Source: Trichomonas tenax (taxonomy: Eukaryota > Parabasalia > Trichomonadida > Trichomonadidae). Taken from it: 21,172 nt of DNA. This document shows, in pieces, positions 9,008 to 15,384 of the stretch (within the stretch, counting starts at the first letter, position 1; the number at the start of each line of letters is the position of its first letter). A model generated the notes under the pieces. That model made no database searches, was not told the DNA's origin, and saw only the letters and a list, made by a program, of their open reading frames with translations. Location: contig JALKBU010000904.1 of the NCBI GenBank assembly GCA_023091735.1, forward strand, positions 1-21,172, in the 5' to 3' direction. Both the position numbers and the translations under genes were made by a program.

Positions 9008-9335
9008 TGTAGGGTTTAATAAAGAGTCACGAAAAGTGACGTGCTTACATGGCAATTATCAATATGTTTTGACATGTAAAGTCTGACATTTAAACAAAGG
9101 GTGTTCTATTAAGCTTGATAAACTCTATAACAAGCTTGATAGACTCTCTAACAAGCTTATTCGACGCTCTAGCAAGCTTGATAGATTCTCTAATAAGATT
9201 TTCAGATGCTATAACAAGTTTAATTGAACTTTATAAATACAAATTCTAATTTGCTAAACAATTTTACATGTCAAAATGAAATACATTTGCCATGTAAACA
9301 CTTCGCTTTTTCGTGACTCTTTATTATACCCAACA
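9008..9335. mobile_element. 328-bp non-autonomous TIR element (MITE-like)
   Basis: The left end (TGTAGGGTTTAATAAAGAG...) and the reverse complement of the right end (TGTTGGGTATAATAAAGAG...) match at 26 of the outer 28 bases. Similarity continues in blocks to about base 73 of each arm (left 9008-9080, right 9263-9335): each arm also has TTACATGGCAA and then TTTTGACATGTAAA. The ends begin TGT and finish ACA, and both abut a perfect 17-bp direct repeat. There is no transposase; between the arms is a 21-bp tandem repeat. The size, inverted ends and flanking duplication are those of a miniature inverted-repeat transposable element that would be moved in trans. A 17-bp duplication is longer than the usual 2-11 bp of common cut-and-paste families, so I assign no superfamily. 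The left arm also contains a GTCAC-GAAAA-GTGAC hairpin (9026-9040). Confidence 0.75.
9111..9236 (+). repeat. six 21-bp tandem repeats inside the element
   Basis: Six units keep an exact 21-base period (starts 9111, 9132, 9153, 9174, 9195, 9216), with consensus AAGCTTGATAGACTCTCTAAC and increasing divergence in the last two. Read in frame they give heptads such as KLDKLYN, KLDRLSN and KLDRFSN, open from 9087 to a TGA shortly after the sixth unit begins, but with no ATG. It could be a minisatellite or a captured piece of heptad-repeat coding sequence. Confidence 0.7.
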
Positions 9336-9352
9336 GTTGACTATAAAACTAT
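9336..9352. repeat. right copy of 17-bp direct repeat (target-site duplication)
   Basis: It is identical to 8991-9007 and directly abuts the right terminal inverted repeat. The implied empty site would read ...AACACT, one copy of the 17-mer, then AATTACTTC. Confidence 0.75.
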
Positions 9353-9767
9353 AATTACTTCTGTGCACAAAACAAAACCCATTCATGATCTCTATTAATT
9401 TATATTAATTGAAATACAGGGGGTGAAATCGGCCATAGTATCCTAATTTCTAGCAGCAATCATTAAAAGCTTTTCATTGTGATATGAAGTCAAACAATAT
9501 GTTTTGATTATCACTTTGAAAAGCATTACCTCTGACTATAGCCATTGAGATGAAATAATGCTCTAACAAGGCTGAAATTGTGAGATCTTTTCAATTCATT
9601 CATCAAATCTTGATTTTGAGTTAAAATTACATAAAACAACGTCCCTTGTTGTTTTTATTCATGTTTCAATATTGACAAGTCTTGAATATTATTAATAATG
9701 ACAAAATGTGGAAATGAGTATTTTGTCATGTAAAGAATATTTTTGTTGTGTAATTTGTCAAAAATTC
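9353..9767. other. intergenic region before the coiled-coil gene
   Basis: AT-rich DNA with no gene. The only clear element is TTTTGTCATGTAAA at 9721-9734, close to the next start. Confidence 0.4.
9721..9734 (+). promoter_or_regulatory. TTTTGTCATGTAAA promoter-like motif
   Basis: A copy of the recurrent motif 34-47 bases before the ATG at 9768, followed by AATTTGTCAAAAATTC just before the start. Its presence argues for the start at 9768 over the in-frame ATG at 9714, which would make the motif coding. Confidence 0.4.
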
Positions 9768-10124
9768 ATGAGTGAATCAAATTCATATGTCCTAAGGGCG
9801 GCAATTGAGTCACTTCAGAGGTATATTGAAATGCAAATATCAGTTATATCTGACACAAGGAAGAAATTGGTCTTTTTAAAGCCCTCACCGAAAAAATTAA
9901 CGTTTTCATCAACAAATATTGCGAACTTTGATCCAGTAGATCCAAGAATACAAAAAGAGTATCTCAATAAGAGAATGACTAAGATTGCTAAAATGCTCCA
10001 AATCATGAAAAATGAAAAGATGCAAACCAAGATTTACGTTCAAAATGCGATTGATTCAATGAGAAGTGAAAATTATTCATTAGAGCAGCAAATAGAATTT
10101 TTGTCGCGTCGTGTGCAAAAATAA
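9768..10124 (+). CDS. small coiled-coil protein, unknown
   Basis: From the ATG at 9768 the protein has 118 residues; an in-frame ATG at 9714 would add 18 Cys-rich residues that overlap the promoter-like motif, so the shorter form is preferred. I do not recognise a family. The first 30 residues and the last 55 or so look helical and amphipathic (YLNKRMTKIAKMLQIMKNEKM, then NYSLEQQIEFLSRRVQK), joined by a basic, proline-containing linker (LKPSPKKLTF..). It is basic, with no signal peptide or membrane segment. This suggests a small helical or coiled-coil adaptor, perhaps cytoskeletal; that is inference. It converges with the RJL gene, leaving about 236 bases of AT-rich spacer. Confidence 0.6.
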   Translation: MSESNSYVLRAAIESLQRYIEMQISVISDTRKKLVFLKPSPKKLTFSSTNIANFDPVDPRIQKEYLNKRMTKIAKMLQIMKNEKMQTKIYVQNAIDSMRSENYSLEQQIEFLSRRVQK

Positions 10125-10360
10125 TTTTTGTTTTATTTTTATGTTTTGTAAATGTTTTGAATATTAGAACCCAATATCCTATATTAATATATCATTAACA
10201 TACAGATGAAAAATACTGCATAAATACTATTGAAAAAACTTGATTTAAAATTTTTGATTGAAATAATGTGTTTAGAAATTTTTATTGTTATCATTATTTC
10301 AGGGATGATGCTATATTCATATATTTTTTTAACAAATCTATATTTTATTTAACATGGATA

Positions 10361-10909
10361 TTACTTCCTCTTCAGCTTTGCAAGAACTGATCTAAACAAC
10401 GTAGTGAAGGCTTCAGAGATGTTCTTTCCGCTCTTTGCCGATGTATCAAAGAATGGCATTCCGTTTTTCTTAGCAAAATCAGTAGCCTCTTGTGTAGATA
10501 CAGCAAGCTTCGCGCCATCACACTTGTTTCCGCATAAAACTATGGCAGAAAGATCAGCTCCATATTTCTTTGCTTCTTCAAGCCATCTTGGCAACTGTGA
10601 AAATGTTTCGCGTGATGTCATATCGAAAACAATTATAAAACCATCAGTATCGCCATAAAATTCATTTCTAACTTCAAAATATGAGTTATCTCCTGACATA
10701 TCCCAGAAATGGACATAGAAGTTAGTGTTGTCGACAGTGAATTGTCTTGCGCCGTAATCAATACCAATTGTTGGAATATATTGTGTAACGAAGCGGTTTC
10801 CTTCGCAAAATCTTTTGATAAGACAGCTCTTGCCTACGCGGCTTTCTCCTAATGAAACAATTTTGACTTTAGGAATGGGCTGTCCATCTGCAACATCATT
10901 TTTAGACAT
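10361..10909 (-). CDS. RJL: RJL-family small GTPase (DNAJC27/RBJ-like, no J domain)
   Basis: This 182-residue Ras-superfamily GTPase has all nucleotide-binding motifs: P-loop GESRVGKS (21-28), switch I TIGIDYG (47-53), G3 DMSGD (70-74), G4 NKCD (128-131) and G5 TSAK (156-159). The stretch IGIDYG followed by FEVRNEFYGDTDG closely resembles the GTPase part of human DNAJC27 (RBJ), which identifies the RJL family. As in that family, the catalytic Gln of the usual DTAGQ is missing (Asp74 here) and the C-terminus (KLKRK) has no cysteine for prenylation. The DnaJ domain of animal members is absent. RJL proteins have been proposed in the literature to be linked with the flagellar apparatus from their distribution across eukaryotes. 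The gene is divergent from the RasGAP-like gene and shares a 219-bp promoter region with it. Confidence 0.88.
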   Translation of the reverse strand: MSKNDVADGQPIPKVKIVSLGESRVGKSCLIKRFCEGNRFVTQYIPTIGIDYGARQFTVDNTNFYVHFWDMSGDNSYFEVRNEFYGDTDGFIIVFDMTSRETFSQLPRWLEEAKKYGADLSAIVLCGNKCDGAKLAVSTQEATDFAKKNGMPFFDTSAKSGKNISEAFTTLFRSVLAKLKRK

Positions 10910-10934
10910 TCTAAATAATAGAAATAATAAATTT

Positions 10935-11011
10935 TTGACGCGTCAAATTTAACAATTTACATGACATTTTAATCATATTGGTCACGTAAATTGTTAAATT
11001 TGACTCGTCAA
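10935..11011. repeat. 31-bp near-perfect inverted repeat in the shared promoter
   Basis: The arms 10935-10965 and 10981-11011 match at 29 of 31 bases around a 15-base spacer. Each arm runs from outside in as TTGACG(C/A)GTCAA, ATTTAACAA, TTTAC(A/G)TGAC. The outer part of the left arm is itself a palindrome (TTTGACGCGTCAAA, 10934-10947), and the inner part is the recurrent motif. The symmetry fits a promoter that presents the same sites to genes on both sides. It could also form a hairpin. Confidence 0.75.
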
Positions 11012-11085
11012 ATAAAATTCTTTTTGTCAAGTAAACTTATTTATTTGCAGAAATTTCAAATAAATTTATTTCTTAATTTCAAAAA

Positions 11086-11106
11086 ATGAATTTACGTGAC
11101 AGATGA
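11086..11106 (+). other. six-codon upstream ORF before the RasGAP-like gene
   Basis: ATG-AAT-TTA-CGT-GAC-AGA-TGA ends 22 bases before the main ATG and overlaps the TTTACGTGACA motif. It matters only if transcription starts upstream of it, which the sequence does not show. Confidence 0.25.
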
Positions 11107-11128
11107 TTTTATCTATAATCTTAAAAAT

Positions 11129-13270
11129 ATGGATTCTTCTGATTCTAGCGACTCATACTCGGATAAACCAGATGAGCAGCAGGATTTGACACCCAAACAA
11201 CTTGCTTTTCGTAATTATACGAAATTAGAACCAACATTCGAAGAAGAATACTATAATAAATATTTTTCTCCATCTTATTACTTTGTAAATGATCCTATCG
11301 ATAAGTCGCTTGATATGATATCGAAATTGATCGACTTTACGCCACTAAATCAAATCATATCAGATCCACCGGAATTAATTGCGAAATTTAAAACATATAT
11401 TCTTCAATTGATACCGCAACAATCATACTCTGAAACTCTTAATGTATGGCCGCCGGTTTTTCCAACAAAATCACTTCAATCACGTCCTCTTTTCAAATTA
11501 TTACTTAAATTAATTCTCTCTTCTCAAAAACCGGATAAAATCTTCGCGTGGTTCATTTCAGACGTTTTTAATAAGATTCCCGTTGTCAATCAGAACAAAA
11601 TTCCAATTCTCGCTTCTGCAATTTTGATTTCGAAAACAAAACTCACGACATATGCAGTTTTAGACGAAAAGAAATATCTCCACATCTACTCTCAGTCTTA
11701 TCCAAACAAGCGATCGCTTGCTTCACAATTCAAAGAAAAAGCTGTGCGTGCAATTCCAACAGATGCATCGACAATCACAATCACAGGTCCATTGGGATCT
11801 ATCATCAACACAATTCAGTTGAGAAGGAGTAATCTTGTTGCTCCATTCTGTGCTGCTTTCACTAAAAATCCACCACATTTCTTCACTTTCATGTCGGACA
11901 TACAAAACCCAATTCCTAAGTTGATGTATGGTGCTGTGTTTGCTGCTATTACACATAATGATGGTATTGCTCTCAGAGCACTCATTATGCCAGGTGTTAT
12001 ACCTGCAGAGCATAAAACGAAAGTCTATATCGCTCTTTTAGATATTGGTGCTTCTGCTCATAACCTTACTTTCCTCATGTCAACTTTCTTCGCTGCATTA
12101 TTTGAACAACCAGATACAAGTGTTAAATACTTGATTGGACCTGATTCGATCCTTCTCAACCTTGCCCAAGCAACATCTCTTCGTTTCAAGGGTCAGTTCC
12201 AAGATACTTTTATCAAATCTGTTGCTGACCATATTGCTGCACAAAAGAATATCACTTTCTTCCAGCATCCTGATGAATTTGAGAAATGCCTCTTTGATGT
12301 TCTAGATATGGCTCTTGAGACAGCAGATAGTATTCCAAAGCCAATTCGTCTCATGTGTTCAATGATTGAAAAGTTCTCAAGTCTCAAGTTCAACAATCGA
12401 GACGCAGTCTGGGCTATTGTTGGCTTCTATCTTGGCTCTGTGATGTTAGTTCTTCTTGATGCTACTACAGCCAAAATGGGAGAATCTCATAAGCTTATTA
12501 GAGAGATTGGTAAGCTAATGAGACTATCATTCACATCAAATGAGTTTATTCCAAAGTATGCAAGGATTGGAAATGATAGATTGAGGAAGGAATTCAAGCC
12601 TAAGTTCTACACATTCCTCCAGAAAGTTTGCGTTGTTCCGCCTAACATTAGTTTCGGTGATCCACCAAAGCTTCATGTTAAGATGGGCATCGAAGAGATT
12701 ATTAGAGTCATTGCGGATCCAAAGCTCAATGCACAAATTGTTGAAAACATTAGAAAGATTACAAATGGTGAAGTCCTCCATACCACTGCACTTTCTTGGT
12801 GCGTTTCTGCATCTCTTGCAATGCAATTTGTTTTAGATAATGAGACTGAAGCCCCCAAGTTCCCAGAAATACTTTCCATTGCTCCACTCATCAATCCAGA
12901 CAAGCATGCAGCTGGCTATGCAGCACTCGTTGATCCAACTGGTCCTGCTCCACAATCAGTAGTAAGCTCGCCAAAGAAGATGACTGAGAAAGAAGAAGAG
13001 TCAAGTGATTCTGAGAGCATCAAAATCAATCAAAACGTTGCCAATCAGGTCAAGAATGAAGTCTCTTACGAATACACAAGCGATGAATCATCTGGAAATC
13101 TCAATGATCTCTCTCAGAACAGTGAGTCATCAGATGTTGATATTGCTGTAGTTCCTGTCAAGAAGCAAGACAAGGGAAGTACTGTTTTCCCAATACAAGA
13201 CCTGAGAAAAGCATCTCCCCTCAAGAATGCAAATCAAGAAGAGATTTCTGAATCTGATGAAAGTGTTTGA
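11129..13270 (+). CDS. RasGAP-like protein, probably degenerate GAP domain
   Basis: The protein has 713 residues from the ATG at 11129; an in-frame GTG at 11096 overlaps a promoter-like motif and is rejected. The N-terminus is Ser/Asp-rich (MDSSDSSDSYSD). The middle is mostly helical. Residues about 334-504 follow the RasGAP pattern: LLNLAQATSLRFK (341-353) aligns with the L-F-R-x-N-S-L-A-T-K motif, and PKPIRLMC.MIEKFSSLKF, then GFYLGS (403 onward), with the PxxLRxIC...KF...GGFLFLRF block. In this alignment, made by eye, the catalytic arginine finger is Gln347 and the FLR arginine is also replaced, so it may bind a GTPase without stimulating it, as IQGAP does. The C-terminal 90 residues are acidic and Ser-rich (EEESSDSES). 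It shares its promoter region with the RJL GTPase. It could instead be an unrelated helical-repeat protein. Confidence 0.6.
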   Translation: MDSSDSSDSYSDKPDEQQDLTPKQLAFRNYTKLEPTFEEEYYNKYFSPSYYFVNDPIDKSLDMISKLIDFTPLNQIISDPPELIAKFKTYILQLIPQQSYSETLNVWPPVFPTKSLQSRPLFKLLLKLILSSQKPDKIFAWFISDVFNKIPVVNQNKIPILASAILISKTKLTTYAVLDEKKYLHIYSQSYPNKRSLASQFKEKAVRAIPTDASTITITGPLGSIINTIQLRRSNLVAPFCAAFTKNPPHFFTFMSDIQNPIPKLMYGAVFAAITHNDGIALRALIMPGVIPAEHKTKVYIALLDIGASAHNLTFLMSTFFAALFEQPDTSVKYLIGPDSILLNLAQATSLRFKGQFQDTFIKSVADHIAAQKNITFFQHPDEFEKCLFDVLDMALETADSIPKPIRLMCSMIEKFSSLKFNNRDAVWAIVGFYLGSVMLVLLDATTAKMGESHKLIREIGKLMRLSFTSNEFIPKYARIGNDRLRKEFKPKFYTFLQKVCVVPPNISFGDPPKLHVKMGIEEIIRVIADPKLNAQIVENIRKITNGEVLHTTALSWCVSASLAMQFVLDNETEAPKFPEILSIAPLINPDKHAAGYAALVDPTGPAPQSVVSSPKKMTEKEEESSDSESIKINQNVANQVKNEVSYEYTSDESSGNLNDLSQNSESSDVDIAVVPVKKQDKGSTVFPIQDLRKASPLKNANQEEISESDESV

Positions 13271-13444
13271 AAGTAATTATATTTTATGTGTTTGTTAAAA
13301 ATTAAATGTGATATATTTCGGATTATTTGAAGATATGATTTTATAACAAAAAAAACAGTTCATATAGAAGTATGCATCGAGAAATGTAGATGATTGAAAG
13401 ACGAAAGATAAAAATTTAGACAAAAAACAAAATATTAAAATATA

Positions 13445-14614
13445 TTATATGGTATTCTTTTGGAATTCAAAGAAAAGTATACCAGTCATGTCATCTCTGT
13501 GACGTAAGTGTGCTAATGCGTGCGAAATATTGATGATTGAGAGTGGCGGAGGAGATTCAGTTGGTTCTCCTAAAGAAATGATGAGCTCTTGCGTAGATTT
13601 CTCGTATACGAAAGAAAAACTTGCGATTCTTGGTACTAAAAACATTCCAATTTCTGAAATCATTCCATCTGAAATTGTCACTGTTTCTCCATCTGGAACG
13701 ATATAGAAGACAAACCAAGTTTGCGTTTCTAAGTCGCATGCGTAAAGAAGAGCGTATGGAGAGTTCGCTTTTCCTCCGAAAAAGAGCGCGTAATGATCCA
13801 CGACGACCATTCCCGCTCCAATAGTAGAAAATGAAGGTTGCGATCCATATGTCGGTATTTCCGTCACTGTCAGATTGTCAGGATCGATTATTAGTAAATT
13901 GCTGTTTTTGCAACATCCAAACGTGTAAATTTTATTTTTGTACACCGCATAAGGGACACCTGTCCTTCCTGGTATTGTTTGTGGATATTGTTCCCAGTGC
14001 ATAGTTTTGAGATCGAGAACAACGAGCTCATTTGGCCACTGTTCGTTATATCCTCCCCATACAAACACCTTCTCTCCGTGTTTAAAGAAGATTGGTGTCA
14101 TCCTCGGGGACGGTTCTAAGCCTGTTGTCTGGATTTGATAAACATAACCGGTATTTACATCGATATAGTGTAGTTCTGAGAAGTAATTTGGCTCTGAAAA
14201 GCCTCCAAAAATGATAATCTTTCCATCTGAATAGAACGCACGACTTCCTGTTCGCGGTGTAACAACTTCACCCTGAAGTTGAATTCTTCGCCATTGCTTC
14301 TGTACGCAATCGAGTGCCCAGCAGTCACCGAGCAGAACCTGTTTATATGAAATTCCGTATCCAATGAATAAAGTTGACATATCATCAGAATAACACGAAA
14401 AATGTCCAGATCGTGGCTCAGGGCAAATACAACTTGGTACATAACGACTCCAGACACCACTAAAGCCACAATCTATAATATTTGTTTTAGATCGATTATA
14501 TGTCTGCTGTCGAGTCCGATTATCATGGAAATCATGATGCTGGGCGTTCAATCTCGGGCTTTGAATGGGAACATACGGATCGAATGCTGTTACACCACTT
14601 GGCGCAGATCCCAT
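13445..14614 (-). CDS. Kelch-repeat protein, possible N-myristoylation
   Basis: This 389-residue protein is dominated by a Kelch-type beta-propeller. Repeats are marked by GDCWALD...QKQWRRI (96-111), PRTGSRAFYSDGKIIIFGGF..FSELHYIDV (120-153), PRMTPIFFKHGEKVFVWGGY..NELVVLDL (170-202), PGRTGVPYAVYKNKIYTFGCC (215-235) and ALFFGGK..LLYACDLETQTWFVFY (about 275-303). Kelch propellers act as protein-interaction platforms; there is no BTB, F-box or other partner domain, so the role is open. The N-terminus MGSAPSG fits the myristoylation pattern (Gly2, Ser6), which would allow membrane attachment. The ATG at 14614 is the first in frame; TTTACATGTGA (14667-14677) lies 53-63 bases upstream. It converges with the RasGAP-like gene (174-base gap). 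Confidence 0.85.
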   Translation of the reverse strand: MGSAPSGVTAFDPYVPIQSPRLNAQHHDFHDNRTRQQTYNRSKTNIIDCGFSGVWSRYVPSCICPEPRSGHFSCYSDDMSTLFIGYGISYKQVLLGDCWALDCVQKQWRRIQLQGEVVTPRTGSRAFYSDGKIIIFGGFSEPNYFSELHYIDVNTGYVYQIQTTGLEPSPRMTPIFFKHGEKVFVWGGYNEQWPNELVVLDLKTMHWEQYPQTIPGRTGVPYAVYKNKIYTFGCCKNSNLLIIDPDNLTVTEIPTYGSQPSFSTIGAGMVVVDHYALFFGGKANSPYALLYACDLETQTWFVFYIVPDGETVTISDGMISEIGMFLVPRIASFSFVYEKSTQELIISLGEPTESPPPLSIINISHALAHLRHRDDMTGILFFEFQKNTI

Positions 14615-15087
14615 TTTTTTCTAAAAAATCTATCGGTCAGAAATTTGTAATTTCTTGGATTTAGCATTTACATGTGAATAGCATGCTGCGATTTGAATAT
14701 TTAAAATCAAAACTGTTTGAAAATTTGATATTAGCATAAAATGTAGATCATAAATAATAAAAATTGAATTTGAATACAAAAATTTTTGCGGTTTTTGATT
14801 TTACACATCACTGTCAAATATATTTTTAGGTGTGTTAAATGTAAAAGGATTATTTTATTATCTCTAAATTTTTCAAATTTTATTTCCGATAATTTTGCCC
14901 TCAATCAACTTCAATTTTGAAATCTAGAATAGATCCCACTAATAATTGATAGAGGATCGCAAAATTTCTGAACAATCAATAAAAAAAATTTACTATTTTA
15001 TTAAAAAACTCTATTTGCGTATCAAATTTTATATTTTTTCTTGAATTCGAATCATTGCTTTAATATTATATAAACAGGCCGGAAAAT

Positions 15088-15321
15088 TCATATATTCTCA
15101 TTAAAAATTATGATGAATTTTGATATCATCAATGAAAAGCTCGAAATCATCGGCCAACAAGCAAATGGATAATAAGCAAAATACATTGATATTTGATTGA
15201 TAGTGATTAATCTTCGACAATTGAAGAGTTTCAAATTTTTGGATTTCGAAGGTCTCAAATTTTGCTTTCTTTCTTTGGTGTATTCTGTTTTACTCACATG
15301 AAATTTCGGAGGCCGTTCCAT
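15088..15321 (-). CDS. doubtful small ORF, 77 codons
   Basis: The ORF starts with an ATG 12 bases after TTTTGCC. The first half is basic (KERKQNLRPSKSKNLK) and the second half is hydrophobic (FAYYPFACWPMISSFSLMISKFIIIF). I do not recognise it. It lies antisense to the 15110-15172 ORF. It is probably not a gene, but a small basic membrane peptide cannot be excluded. Confidence 0.12.
   Translation of the reverse strand: MERPPKFHVSKTEYTKERKQNLRPSKSKNLKLFNCRRLITINQISMYFAYYPFACWPMISSFSLMISKFIIIFNENI
15110..15172 (+). CDS. 20-codon ORF behind an initiator-like site; gene remnant or microprotein
   Basis: ATG-ATG-AAT... reads MMNFDIINEKLEIIGQQANG and then TAA. TCATTA at 15098-15103 matches the trichomonad initiator consensus TCAYTW, with its A 10 bases before the ATG, a typical spacing. 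The peptide composition looks coding, yet no frame continues beyond it. It may be the 5' end of a decayed gene. Confidence 0.25.
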   Translation: MMNFDIINEKLEIIGQQANG

Positions 15322-15384
15322 TAAGGCAAAATTTGATTTTAATTTTAATATAAGAAATTTATTTAATATATATAAAGCAATAAA

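Larger units (their letters stand above)
10910..11128. promoter_or_regulatory. bidirectional promoter region, RJL and RasGAP-like
   Basis: These 219 bases separate two divergent start codons. They contain a 31-bp inverted repeat (10935-10965 and 10981-11011), plus TTTTTGTCAAGTAAAC (11021-11036) and TTTACGTGACA (11091-11101), the latter 28-38 bases before the RasGAP-like ATG. The closest arm lies 26 bases from the RJL ATG. No initiator hexamer is evident. Confidence 0.55.
14615..15384. other. intergenic region between Kelch and membrane-protein genes
   Basis: Very AT-rich. It contains the Kelch promoter motif (14667-14677), a TATA-like run (ATTATATAAAC, about 15065-15075), an initiator-like TCATTA (15098-15103) in front of a 20-codon ORF, and an overlapping 77-codon minus-strand ORF (15088-15321). 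No strong gene. Confidence 0.4.

Noticed and set aside
9111..9236. Regular repeat considered as a CRISPR array
   Set aside because: The units are contiguous with no spacers, and the host is a eukaryote.
11723..12013. Cys/Trp-rich antisense frame in the RasGAP-like gene
   Set aside because: It is a shadow of the coding strand, like the other frames inside the large genes; no start context or domain.
14798..14811. GATTTTACACATCA also present near 19799
   Set aside because: A 14-base match in 21 kb of AT-rich DNA is expected by chance, and the flanks do not align.
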